Origin: an uncultured Ruminococcus sp.
Lineage (GTDB): Bacteria; Bacillota; Clostridia; Oscillospirales; Ruminococcaceae
Assembly: GCA_947624255.1 (NCBI GenBank)
Contig: CANQJO010000006.1
Location: 1 to 64,000, forward strand
Direction: 5' to 3'
DNA: 64,000 nucleotides
Below, piece by piece: positions 26,212 to 36,000 of this stretch (positions are counted from its first letter, which is position 1; each line of letters opens with the position of its first letter). The notes beneath the pieces were generated by a model. The model ran no database searches. It saw only the letters and a program-made list of their open reading frames with translations, and had not been told where the DNA came from. The position numbers were made by a program, and so were the translations under genes.

Positions 26212-28665
26212 TTATTCAACAGATTTCAGAGATCCTGCCATATTTATTCTGTCCAGCTTTATCTCCATGAAAAAATTCACCGCAAGATTAAATACGAACG
26301 TCAGCAAAACGCTGTAAACATAGCTCATGGGGAGTATTCGCACCCTGAAAGATACAAGGTCAACAACGATCTGCTGCATAACATACCTGTGAAGAAGCAC
26401 TCCGAGACCAAGACCGATGAGCGTACCCAGAGCCGTCAGCGCAAGATTCTCACGAAGCACATATGCAGAAGTCTCACGGCGGAAAAATCCCAGAACCTTG
26501 ATAGTGGCTATTTCACGAAGACGTTCGGTAATGTTGATATTCGTAAGATTGTAAAGCACTATGAACGCAAGTCCCGCTGCACAAATAATTATCAGGAGAA
26601 CAATATAGTCAAGGCTGCTCATCATGTTTCCGAGACGTGTTTTGATATCTTCAAACAGCGTCGTTGAGACAACATTGCTGTCACGGGAGATAGCTGTCAG
26701 AACAGCGTTTTTGTCCGCATTTTCGGCAAACCGCATATATACGCCGTTGAAGCTCACCGGAGCAGTCTGCTGCTCTATCGTTGCCGGAGCTACGAAAATA
26801 TAATTATACACATGATTCTCGAACACGCCCGTGACTCTGACTTTGATCTCATGCATATCACTGCTGCGGAGCGTTATCTCATCACCCACATCAGCTCCGT
26901 AACGTTCGTGGATACTATTGCTGATGATAGCCTCTCCCACCCCCGGAGCGGCGATCTCCTCACCGTCCGGAGTGCGGAAAGTCATGAGATCTTTCATCGC
27001 TGAAAAATCCTCCGGAGCTTCAAGGTAGATGCTTTTTACTCTGTCGCCGTAAAGCAGATCCCACGAGGCTTCATGAAGCAGAACATATTCCTCTGTGTTT
27101 TCATCAAGCACCTGTTCAAGAGACTCCGGCAGTCTGCCGCCGGTATTATTCCTGTAAACGAGTGATGCATCAGCGGTTACGATCTCACCATACTGCAAAT
27201 CTGCAAAGCCGGCAACGGAATCCTTAAGTCCGAAGCCTGCAAGGAGCAGTGCCGTACAGCCGCCGATCCCCAGCAGCATCATGAAAAAACGTTTCTTATA
27301 GCGGAAAATATTTCTTACCGATACTTTATGCAGAAATTTCATACGCTTCCAGATGAAAGTTATCCGCTCCAAAAATACTCTTTTTCCGGCTTTAGGCGAC
27401 TTCGGGCGCATAAGTCCTGCTGCTGTTTCGGACAGCTCATATCTGCATGAGATGTATGTTGTTCCGAGAGAGCATATCAGCGACACTCCCAAAGCTGTTG
27501 CAGCAAGGGACGGACTGAAAACATATCTCATGGGCAGCTTGATATACATCAGCTCATACGTCATCCAGATCACTTTCGGAAACAGGATAACTCCCACGCC
27601 GTAGCCTGAAATGCAGCCGAGAAGAGATGCGCTGCCGGAGTAAAACATGAATCTTCCCATGATAGAGCTTTCGGGATATCCGAGAGCCTTGAAAACGCCT
27701 ATCTGAGTACGCTGCTCCTCGACCATACGGCTCATGGTCGTCATACAGACGAGCACTGCCACAAGAATAAAGAATATGGGGAACACTCTTGCCACCTGTT
27801 CGACGATCTGTGAATCGCTCTCAAAGCAGGAGTAGCCGATATTCGTGTTTCTGTCAAGGACATATGTCTGCGGAGAACTGCTCTCCGGCAGACTGCTTAC
27901 CCCCATAAGTGCGGCGCAGCTTGCGGCTGCCTGTTTAGCGGCAAGCTCCTCCCAGGTGCTGCTCTTGTTTTTCATGTAGTTTTTGTATTCATCGGAGTAG
28001 ATCTCGAGATCCTGATCGAACCTGATGCTTATCTCGGTGAATCTCTCCGCCGTGACAGCTTCCGGCATAATGTACACGAATCCCGCAACGCTGCCATTGC
28101 CGATGGAGGATGTTCCACGCTCAAAATTTATGTAGATCGAGGACTTCGCCTTGCCCACCACGGTAAACTCCCTGACGGCAAAGCTGCCGATAGTATTCTC
28201 GTCATTTTCAGAGGAGATCTTTAAAACGTCCCCGATATTGACAGCACCCATTTTTGAATCGACAACACATTCTCCCGTTGATGTGGGCATACGTCCCTCG
28301 GAGAGCTCTATTCCGTTCACATTTTCGGTAATGGAGTGGGTTTTCAGCACTTCTTCATTACCTGAATTATCATACAGCACATCAAAGCTGTATGATCCCT
28401 CAGCATAGCGTACATCACTCTGCTCTGAGAAAAATTCGGCATCATCGCTGCTCCAGCCTGCCGATGAAAGCAGCCGGTAGTCGTAGAACTGCTTTTCATC
28501 AAGGAATTCGTTGATAGTGTTTATCATCGCAGGAGTTGTTATCCTCACGCCGGAGAAAAATCCCACACCAAGCGCAATTATGGCAAATATGGCAAAATAC
28601 CGTCCAAGACTGCCACGTATCTCACGGACGGCAGTACGCTTCATAGCTCTCATACGCATCACCAT
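26212..28665 (-). CDS. ABC transporter permease, FtsX/MacB-like
   Basis: A 817-residue membrane protein with an N-terminal anchor (AIFAIIALGVGFFSGV), a large extracytoplasmic domain, three central helices (after VFPIFFILVAVLVCMTTM), a second extracytoplasmic domain and three C-terminal helices: the duplicated FtsX layout. The phrase GVFKALGYPESSIMGRF is the usual FtsX cytoplasmic coupling motif and recurs as ATIKVLGFFRRETSAYV. The start overlaps the ATPase stop by 7 bases. Several ATGs lie close together (28665, 28659, 28653, 28644) and none has a strong ribosome-binding site, so the exact start is uncertain. It forms an exporter with the ATPase upstream; the substrate is unknown. Confidence 0.9.
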   Translation of the reverse strand: MVMRMRAMKRTAVREIRGSLGRYFAIFAIIALGVGFFSGVRITTPAMINTINEFLDEKQFYDYRLLSSAGWSSDDAEFFSEQSDVRYAEGSYSFDVLYDNSGNEEVLKTHSITENVNGIELSEGRMPTSTGECVVDSKMGAVNIGDVLKISSENDENTIGSFAVREFTVVGKAKSSIYINFERGTSSIGNGSVAGFVYIMPEAVTAERFTEISIRFDQDLEIYSDEYKNYMKNKSSTWEELAAKQAAASCAALMGVSSLPESSSPQTYVLDRNTNIGYSCFESDSQIVEQVARVFPIFFILVAVLVCMTTMSRMVEEQRTQIGVFKALGYPESSIMGRFMFYSGSASLLGCISGYGVGVILFPKVIWMTYELMYIKLPMRYVFSPSLAATALGVSLICSLGTTYISCRYELSETAAGLMRPKSPKAGKRVFLERITFIWKRMKFLHKVSVRNIFRYKKRFFMMLLGIGGCTALLLAGFGLKDSVAGFADLQYGEIVTADASLVYRNNTGGRLPESLEQVLDENTEEYVLLHEASWDLLYGDRVKSIYLEAPEDFSAMKDLMTFRTPDGEEIAAPGVGEAIISNSIHERYGADVGDEITLRSSDMHEIKVRVTGVFENHVYNYIFVAPATIEQQTAPVSFNGVYMRFAENADKNAVLTAISRDSNVVSTTLFEDIKTRLGNMMSSLDYIVLLIIICAAGLAFIVLYNLTNINITERLREIATIKVLGFFRRETSAYVLRENLALTALGTLIGLGLGVLLHRYVMQQIVVDLVSFRVRILPMSYVYSVLLTFVFNLAVNFFMEIKLDRINMAGSLKSVE

Positions 28666-29363
28666 TCGATATCGGAAACATCAGTTATTTTATCGTTCAG
28701 TCTGACGTTTTCGATAGTGCCGCTCTTTACTGTGATGATACGGTCTGCCATAGCCGACAAAGCCTGATTGTGCGTGATAACTATGACTGTCATGCCTGTG
28801 GAGCGGCAGGTATCCTGAAGGAGTTTCAGCACTGCCTTTCCCGTTTTATAATCAAGAGCGCCCGTAGGCTCATCGCAAAGCAGGAGTTTCGGATTTTTCG
28901 CAAGTGCTCTTGCGATGGCAACTCTCTGCTGTTCGCCTCCCGAAAGCTGTGCCGGAAAATTTTTCATTCGTTCGCCGAGTCCGACCTGACGCAGAACCGT
29001 CTCTGCATCGAGGGGATCTTTGCATATCTGAGCCGCAAGCTCAACATTTTCAAGAGCGGTGAGATTCTGCACGAGATTGTAGAACTGGAAAACAAAGCCC
29101 ACGTCATAGCGGCGGTAGGCAGTAAGCTGACGTTTGTTGAGAGCGGAGATCTCTGTGCCGTCCAGCCACGCACTTCCGCCGGTGAGAGTATCCATGCCGC
29201 CGAGTATATTCAGGATAGTAGTTTTTCCTGCACCGGAAGCCCCCACGATAACGCAGAATTCTCCCTTGTCTATTCCGAAACTGACATCGCTGAGAGCATT
29301 TATCTCCACTTCGCCTGTTTTATATGTTTTCCGTACATTCCGGAACTCAACATAATTTCCCAT
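28659..29363 (-). CDS. ABC transporter ATPase, MacB/LolD-like
   Basis: The start is the ATG at 29363 (MGNYVEF) after AAAGGCGG; the open frame extends further upstream without a start signal. The 234-residue product has Walker [11 protein letters not shown]-loop FVFQFYN, signature [15 protein letters not shown], Walker [13 protein letters not shown] and the His switch ITHN. The sequence is of the MacB/LolD/FtsE group that pairs with FtsX-type permeases, such as the one encoded next. It lies 46 bases after the hybrid kinase gene and may be cotranscribed with it. Confidence 0.95.
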   Translation of the reverse strand: MGNYVEFRNVRKTYKTGEVEINALSDVSFGIDKGEFCVIVGASGAGKTTILNILGGMDTLTGGSAWLDGTEISALNKRQLTAYRRYDVGFVFQFYNLVQNLTALENVELAAQICKDPLDAETVLRQVGLGERMKNFPAQLSGGEQQRVAIARALAKNPKLLLCDEPTGALDYKTGKAVLKLLQDTCRSTGMTVIVITHNQALSAMADRIITVKSGTIENVRLNDKITDVSDIEW

Positions 29364-29409
29364 AAGACCGCCTTTCTGCTGTTGCCCGACATATCGGTAG
29401 TATAATTTT

Positions 29410-31497
29410 TTATTCGTACAGCTTTCCGAGGAGCTCATCAATATCCACGGGTTTAGCGATGAAATCGTCCATTCCGCTTGCGAATGCCTTGTTTCTTTCC
29501 TCAGAGAAAGAGTTTGCGGTGCAGGCATAAATGCGCACAGTCTCAGCATCAGCACGGTCAAGGGCACGGATAGCCTTTGCAGTTTCAAAGCCGTCCATTT
29601 CGGGCATAAGAAGATCCATAAGGATAACGTCATATGTACCCGGAGCGGAATCCGTGAACATCTTCAATGCTTTTTTTCCGTCCTCTGCGATATCTGCCTC
29701 AAAGCCGTCACTGCGCAGCAGCTCAAGGATTATTTCGCCGTTGAGCTCGTTATCCTCGGCAACGAGAATGTGCGGACGTTTTTCCTTTGAGAAGATCTTT
29801 TTATTATTTACGCTTGTCGGAGCATCTGTGATCTCGGCAGTGAATGTAAAGGTAAACGAGCTTCCTATGCCTTTTTTGCTGACACAGGTGAGATCTCCTC
29901 CCATAAGGCGTGCAAGCCTGCGGCTGATAGAAAGTCCGAGCCCCGTGCCCTGATTTCCCTTAGAAACGGTTTCAAGCTCCTGAGAAAATACATCGAAGAT
30001 CTGTTTCTGGAACTCATCGCTCATACCTTTTCCGGTATCCGTAACGACAGCAGTCGTCAGGACTTTTTTCTCATCGATCGGTTTCTGACTGATCGAAAGC
30101 TCAACGCTGCCGCCTCTGTTTGTAAATTTACGTGCGTTGTCAAGCAGATTGAGAAGTATCTGCTGAATTCGCACCTCATCAGCCATGATATAGGGATAGC
30201 TTAACTCAGAGCTGATAGTGAATTTCATCTTTTTCTCAGATAGTCCGTTCTCCACCATGGAATTCACTGTATTGACAACGAGTCCGAGATCAACGGGGTG
30301 TATGATAAGCTCCATCTTATTTTCTTCGAGTTTAGAGGAGTCGAGGATATCATTGACAAGTGAAAGCAGATATTTTGCAGTAACAGAGGACTGCCGGATA
30401 TATTCACTCATTTTTTGTTTATCATCTATTTTCTGCGCCATGAGATAATTCAATCCGATCAAGCCGTTGAGAGGTGTACGTATCTCGTGACTCATCGTAG
30501 AGAGAAAACGTCCCTTTGCATACGCATCGGCTCTGCTTTCGACAAAGCGCATATGCATACGCATGAGCAGGATCATCATTGCAAAAATCGCAATTAAGGA
30601 TACGACAAATACAGAAGCAGCCATACGATAGCGGTAAAGGAAGTCTCCGAACGTATATTTATACTGATTATCCATAACGCCCTGTATTATGTAGTTAGAG
30701 ACTTCATCTTCCGAGATGCAGTCGATGGTCTTGTCGAGAATATCTATAAGCAGCTGACCGTCCTCCTGAGAGGGTCCAACCTGATCGCCGAACGCAACGA
30801 TCGCAGAGAAGCAAAGCTGGTCGTCAAGTCCTACAACGGGAATGACCTGCAATTTTTCGTATTTCGGTTTTGAGAGCCAGTATTCCACAACATACTGATT
30901 CTGTATCATGAAGTCGGCGTCACCTTTTTTCACGGCATCAAAGCAATCGGTGATCGAGGCATAATCTTTAAGCTGAAAATTCGGGAACATATTTGCAAGC
31001 ACTTTTTTCAGTGTCTGCGAGCCTGTTGAAACGGCAACGGAATAGTTGACACCTGCCTTGAATTCAAGACCGTTCCTTGCAACAACGACCTTTCGGCTTG
31101 AAAGATACGGCTTGCTGATAAGTATTCCGCGTGCTTTTTTATTTTCTTCGTTGAATTCCACGCTCGTGACGAGATCCAAGCCCTCGCCGAGGAGGTAATC
31201 ATACGTCACATCTCCGGCAGGGAGTTTGACAAGATCAAACTTGATGCCGCTGATCTCGCTTACACGGTCAAATATGTAACGTGATACGCCGGCAGAATCT
31301 CCGTTGTTATCTGAAAATGATATGGGGATACGGTCGGCAACGAACCCGACTTTCAGTGTAGGGTGCTCTGAGATGTACTCCTGCTCTTCAGCCGTAAAAA
31401 TCGGTGAACCATCGGCGAATGTATCGGGCAGAGGAACATAGAACAAAAGTAAAAATGTTAAAACAAAAGCAGAAAAAGCGTGAGACAGTTTATGCAT
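29410..31497 (-). CDS. hybrid sensor kinase with periplasmic solute-binding sensor
   Basis: I set the start at the ATG at 31497 (MHKLSHAF), with AAGGAAG about 11 bases upstream; earlier in-frame ATGs lack a usable site. The 695-residue product has a signal peptide, an SBP_bac_3-type sensor (about 35-260, from TLKVGFVADRIPI), one transmembrane helix (near 290-312) and HisKA with the phospho-acceptor His337 in MSHEIRTPLNG. HATPase_c follows (LLDNARKFT, DTGKGM, GTGLGLS), then a receiver with Asp628 (ILMDLLMPEMDG). No HPt domain is seen, so the output partner is elsewhere. It is upstream of the ABC exporter genes. The ligand is unknown; amino-acid-like molecules are usual for this fold. Confidence 0.93.
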   Translation of the reverse strand: MHKLSHAFSAFVLTFLLLFYVPLPDTFADGSPIFTAEEQEYISEHPTLKVGFVADRIPISFSDNNGDSAGVSRYIFDRVSEISGIKFDLVKLPAGDVTYDYLLGEGLDLVTSVEFNEENKKARGILISKPYLSSRKVVVARNGLEFKAGVNYSVAVSTGSQTLKKVLANMFPNFQLKDYASITDCFDAVKKGDADFMIQNQYVVEYWLSKPKYEKLQVIPVVGLDDQLCFSAIVAFGDQVGPSQEDGQLLIDILDKTIDCISEDEVSNYIIQGVMDNQYKYTFGDFLYRYRMAASVFVVSLIAIFAMMILLMRMHMRFVESRADAYAKGRFLSTMSHEIRTPLNGLIGLNYLMAQKIDDKQKMSEYIRQSSVTAKYLLSLVNDILDSSKLEENKMELIIHPVDLGLVVNTVNSMVENGLSEKKMKFTISSELSYPYIMADEVRIQQILLNLLDNARKFTNRGGSVELSISQKPIDEKKVLTTAVVTDTGKGMSDEFQKQIFDVFSQELETVSKGNQGTGLGLSISRRLARLMGGDLTCVSKKGIGSSFTFTFTAEITDAPTSVNNKKIFSKEKRPHILVAEDNELNGEIILELLRSDGFEADIAEDGKKALKMFTDSAPGTYDVILMDLLMPEMDGFETAKAIRALDRADAETVRIYACTANSFSEERNKAFASGMDDFIAKPVDIDELLGKLYE

Positions 31498-31545
31498 CAC
31501 GATCATCTTCCTTTTTAAAAAGCAATACGGCAGTACTGCCATGAA

Positions 31546-31661
31546 TTATTACTTCGGCAACTAAATATCGATAGTTCTTATTTATATAGTCAAACTAATC
31601 TCTGTACAATAGTACTGATAAGGTACTTGATGTTATCGATAAATCATTGCCGAAGTAATAA
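31546..31661. repeat. 15-bp inverted repeat in the divergent kinase/ECF intergenic region
   Basis: TTATTACTTCGGCAA (31546-31560) and its exact reverse complement (31647-31661) bracket 86 bases. Inside are two TATCGATA-like palindromes. Just outside is a 12-bp perfect palindrome, GGCAGTACTGCC (31529-31540). It lies within the likely 5' region of the hybrid kinase gene and may be an operator, an RNA structure or a small mobile-element remnant. Confidence 0.7.
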
Positions 31662-31767
31662 ACATAACACTTATACCAAACGGCAAATCATTTTGACGTT
31701 ACCTATAATATTATACTCTTGATTTTGTTGCTTGTCAATGATTTTTTTACATTGATGCGTCAGTCTA

Positions 31768-31796
31768 TTGACAATCTGCGGAAAATATGGTACAAT
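31768..31796 (+). promoter_or_regulatory. promoter of the ECF S-component gene
   Basis: TTGACA (31768-31773), 17 bases, TACAAT (31791-31796). The start near 31803 leaves about 90 bases of leader. Confidence 0.8.
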
Positions 31797-31802
31797 ACAG
31801 TC

Positions 31803-31893
31803 GGGGTATTTGTGAAAACTTTTGGGTAAAAAGCTTTCGGAGATGCCCTGATGAATAAACGTGGACACTATAAATAAGTCAGGAGGAATATTT
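31803..31893 (+). other. 5' leader of the ECF S-component gene
   Basis: About 90 bases between the predicted start point and the ATG. GGGTAT near 31806 could pair with ATGCCC near 31845, enclosing a mostly unpaired region. A vitamin riboswitch would be natural upstream of an ECF transporter, but I cannot match any class I know. Confidence 0.3.
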
Positions 31894-32454
31894 ATGACAA
31901 ATTCAAACGCAATTTCAAAACCACGCCTTTCATTCAAGGCACAGACGATCGCTGCTGTATTGGCTGTTATCGGAGCTGTTGCAGTGCCGCAGATCTTTCA
32001 TGTGATCGGTGCAGTATCCGGTATGGGAACTGCTCTCGGTGAAACGTTCCTGCCGATGCACTTGCCGATAATTCTTGTGGGACTTCTTGCAGGTCCGTAT
32101 GCCGGAGCGGTATCAGGTCTGCTCGGACCTCTCGTGAGCTATGCGCTGACCGGTATGCCGGGAGCTGTAATGCTGCCTTTCATGATGATCGAGCTTTTCA
32201 GCTACGGACTTTTCGCAGGTATTGTTCGCAATGCAAAGATCCCCACTATCGCAAAGGTGGTTATCGCACAGATCGCAGGAAGGATCGTCCGTGCAGGAGC
32301 TATACTTGCGGCAGTTTATGTATTCGGCAAAACAATGAACGTCTCCATCATTTGGACGAGTATTTCTGCCGGACTGTTCGGTCTTGCTCTCCAGTGGGCA
32401 CTTCTGCCTCTTATCGTTTACCGTGTGGAGAATCTGAAACGCAATGAGAAGTGA
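31894..32454 (+). CDS. ECF transporter S component
   Basis: A 186-residue membrane protein, read from the ATG at 31894 (MTNSNAISKPRL) with GTCAGGAGG upstream. It has about six hydrophobic helices and the phrase LPMHLPIILVGLLAGPYAG, characteristic of ECF-type substrate-binding (S) subunits. These subunits bind a vitamin or precursor and borrow a shared EcfAA'T energising module, which is not in the window. Its ligand cannot be named from the sequence. The next gene (DUF1893) overlaps its end and is probably translationally coupled. Confidence 0.85.
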   Translation: MTNSNAISKPRLSFKAQTIAAVLAVIGAVAVPQIFHVIGAVSGMGTALGETFLPMHLPIILVGLLAGPYAGAVSGLLGPLVSYALTGMPGAVMLPFMMIELFSYGLFAGIVRNAKIPTIAKVVIAQIAGRIVRAGAILAAVYVFGKTMNVSIIWTSISAGLFGLALQWALLPLIVYRVENLKRNEK

Positions 32455-32866
32455 CACCCGGACGGCAAGCGAAACAATGCATAAACACGGATACTCCTGT
32501 GTTTTGTGCAAGGGAGATATACTGTACACGAGCAATGAGACCGGTGTAAAGCCTCTGCTCGGATTTATTGAAAAAAATAATTGCTGCGGATTTTGTGCGG
32601 CTGACAAGATCGTCGGAAAAGCGGCGGCAATGCTTTATATTATTCTCGGAGTGACTGAAGTCTACGCCGATGTTATGAGCGAAGCCGGCTCTCAGATGCT
32701 TACATCTCACGGAATAACGGCTTATTACGGCACTCTGACAAAGGAGATACGCAACCGTCAGGATACCGATATCTGTCCTATGGATAAGGCTGTGCTGAAC
32801 ATCAGCGATCCGGCGGAGGCTTATGCGGCAATAAAGAAACGTTTGTCGGAAATGAACATGAAATAG
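32444..32866 (+). CDS. DUF1893 family protein
   Basis: A 140-residue soluble protein overlapping the ECF S gene by 11 bases. The pattern LCKGDILYTSNETGVKPLL, then CGFCAADKIVGKAAAML and CPMDKAVLNI fits DUF1893, a deaminase-like fold family with conserved Cys. The family often lies next to transporters, and the Cys residues CCGFC and CPMD could bind a metal. Enzymatic activity is not established. Pairing with an ECF S subunit suggests processing or sensing of the imported compound (inference). Confidence 0.8.
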   Translation: MRSDTRTASETMHKHGYSCVLCKGDILYTSNETGVKPLLGFIEKNNCCGFCAADKIVGKAAAMLYIILGVTEVYADVMSEAGSQMLTSHGITAYYGTLTKEIRNRQDTDICPMDKAVLNISDPAEAYAAIKKRLSEMNMK

Positions 32867-32921
32867 TGCAATTTGTTCAATAAAAATCTTCATTTTATCC
32901 ACTCAATCTGCAAAATGTGGG

Positions 32922-32950
32922 TTGTAACAATTTCTTAACAATTGTATAAT
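32922..32950 (+). promoter_or_regulatory. promoter of the xylanase gene
   Basis: TTGTAA (32922-32927), 17 bases, TATAAT (32945-32950). About 70 bases of leader precede the ATG at 33028. Confidence 0.65.
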
Positions 32951-33027
32951 AATATCAATGAAAAAACTATGTATGTATTGTGTGCAATACATTAGTTCGT
33001 AAAAAAATATTATTAAGGAGGAATAGT

Positions 33028-36000
33028 ATGTCGTTCAAGAAAATTGTTGCTGCTGCCACATCCCTTGTATGTTGTGCGGGAATGCTGCCGCTGCTGCCGG
33101 AATTTACGGCAGAGAAAACATATGCTTCTGAGATCGTTCACAACGACTTTGAAGTAACTTATGAGGGCTGGCATGGTACTGACGTCGATATTGATGTCAC
33201 AGCACTGAATGGTATCGGTCTGAACAATACAAGAGGTATGCTCGTCTCGGGAAGGCAGGTGCCCTCAGACGGTGCGGAGGCCTCAAAGGGACTTTACCTC
33301 GTGGGAGATGTAGATTACAAATACAGCATAAATGTCTACAGTGAGACCGCAGAGCGTTTCCATGTAATGCTCACCTGCATTGATATGGATACCGAAGAGG
33401 AGACAACGATCGAGCTTGCCTCCCGTGATGCGGCTGCCGGAGCGTGGACGGAACTCACCGCAGAATATAAAGCTCCGAAGAACAGCTGCGAATTCAGGAT
33501 CACGGTTACAACGGATACTACAAACGACTTTATTTTTGATGAGCTGAATATCACAACGGAGCAGACAGAAAAGGCAAATGCGGTTTTTGCCGCTTCTGCA
33601 CAGAAGGGTCTCAAAGATGAATTCGCAAATTACTTCCGTGTGGGAAATATCCTTAATGCAGGCTGGGGCAGCGGCGGAACAGTTGCAAACAGCGCTATCA
33701 CGGCAAATATAATAAAGGACTGCAACTCTGTTGAGTGCGAAAACGAGACAAAGGCCGATTCTGTGCTCGTACAGTCCAAGTGCAGCGGCACAAACGTAGG
33801 AGTTTCGCTGAATGCGGCATCCACTATCATTGATTTCTGCATCAAGAACAATATCGGATTCAGAGGCCATGCTTTTGTATGGCACAGCCAGACTCCCTCG
33901 TGGTTTTTCAAAGAAAACTTCAATGCAAACGGCAATTGGGTAAGTGCTGATGTAATGGATCAGCGTCTTGAAAGCTATATCAAGAATGTTTTTGATCTCT
34001 ATCAGACACAGTATCCTACGCTTGATCTTTTTGCGTATGATATCTGTAACGAATGTGTATCCGATGATGCTAACCGCACAGCTAACTACGGCGGCGCAAG
34101 AGAGCCCGGCGACAATAATCAGAGCGGCGGAAAATCTGCATATGTTCAGGTTTACGGAAGCAACGTCTTCGTTGAGAAAGCGTTCACATATGCAAGAAAA
34201 TACGCTCCCTCCACTTGTAAACTGTACTACAATGATTACAACGAGTACTGGGATCACAAGCGTGACTGCATCTACAATATGTGTAAATCCCTGTATGAAA
34301 AAGGCGTGCTTGACGGCGTAGGAATGCAGTCTCACGTACCTGCAAATGCTACAGGCTTTGCCGGAACAGATTCATACATTGCGGCAATGAAGAAATACCT
34401 CTCCATTGGCTGCGACGTGCAGATCACAGAGCTTGACATAAGCCTTGAGAACGGAAAATACAGCCTTCAGGATCAGGCAAACAAGTACGAGGCTATATTC
34501 CGGGCTGCTATGGACTGGAACGATGATCCGCAGTCGACCGGACGTGTAACTCTCATTGCGATCTGGGGACCTAACGATGCCAATTCATGGCTCAAGGAGG
34601 GTTCTGATGCACTGCTGTATGATAAGAACAATCAGCCAAAGCTCGCATACACTACTCTGACCTCCATGATACCGGAGTCTCAGTGGGGCGATGGCAGCAA
34701 TTATCAGGGCGGTTCGGGCAATATTGTTGAGCCTAATGAATACGGCTGGTATTATCATTGTCCTTTCGAGGGAGACCTTGAAAAATGGAGCGGCAGAGGC
34801 TCTGCGGAGCTTTCCACCAGCGGACGCACAAGCTATGTCGGCAATGAAGCACTTCTTGTTGAGGGCAGAGAGTCTGCATGGAACGGTGCGCAGAGAGCAC
34901 TTCCGGCAAATCCCTTCAAGCCCGGCGAGGAATTCAGCTTCAGCGCAAATGTAACATATTTTGACGGCCCTGACACTGATAAATTTTTCATGAAGTTACA
35001 GTATGTGGACAGCGAGGGTGAAACACAGTATGACACTATCGCTGAGGGCACAGGCGTCAAGGGCAAGTGGCTCCAGCTTGTAAATACGAACTACAGGATC
35101 CCCGAGGATGCATCTCAGATGTACATTTACATCGAGACAGAGGAAACTACAAATAATTTCTACATTGACGAAGCTATCGGCGCTGTTGGCGGAACAGGCA
35201 TTCAGGGCGCAGGACAGCCGGAAGTAAAGGTCGTTATTCTCGGTGACCTCAACTTTGACGGAGCGATCACATCTCTTGATATGGCGGCTGCCCGTTACGG
35301 ACTCATCAAGGGCATCAGCGACAACTCGACAAAGAAAGCTGCTGACGTTGACCGGAGCGGCAAATATGAAGTTGCTGATATGATCCTCATTCAGAATTAC
35401 ATCATGGGAAGAATAAATGAATTCCCTGTTGCGGAAAAACAAATTGACACAGCGGCTATGGAGGCACTGTTCTCCTCAGTATCACCTGCCGGAAGCTACA
35501 AGCTTGACGGTGAGAACAATCCTCTTTATACACAGCGTTTTGGAGCTGATCCCGGCTACATGGTATATGACGGAAGACTCTATGTTTATATGACAAATGA
35601 TGACTTTGAATACAGCAACGGTCAGATCAAAGAGAATTCTTACGATGTTCAGGAGATAAGCTGCATTTCAACGGCTGATCTTGTAAACTGGACCGATCAC
35701 GGTCTTATCAATGTTGCAGGATCAAACGGTGCTGCAAAATGGGCATTCGCATCATGGGCACCTGCTGCCTGCCACAAGACAATAAACGGCAAGGAGAAAT
35801 TCTTCCTTTACTTTGCAAACAGCGGCGGCGGAATCGGTGTACTCACAGCCGACAGTCCGACAGGTCCTTGGTCCGATCCTCTCGGTCATGCACTTGTTAC
35901 CGGACAGACTCCCAATTGCAGCGGCGTTGTATGGATGTTCGATCCTGCTGTACTCGTTGACGATGACGGGACCGGTTACCTTTACTTCGGCGGCGGAGTT

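Noticed and set aside
31803-31893. Possible vitamin riboswitch or hammerhead-like CTGATGA motif in the ECF leader
   Set aside because: CTGATGA occurs, but no matching GAAA segment or known riboswitch core could be aligned.
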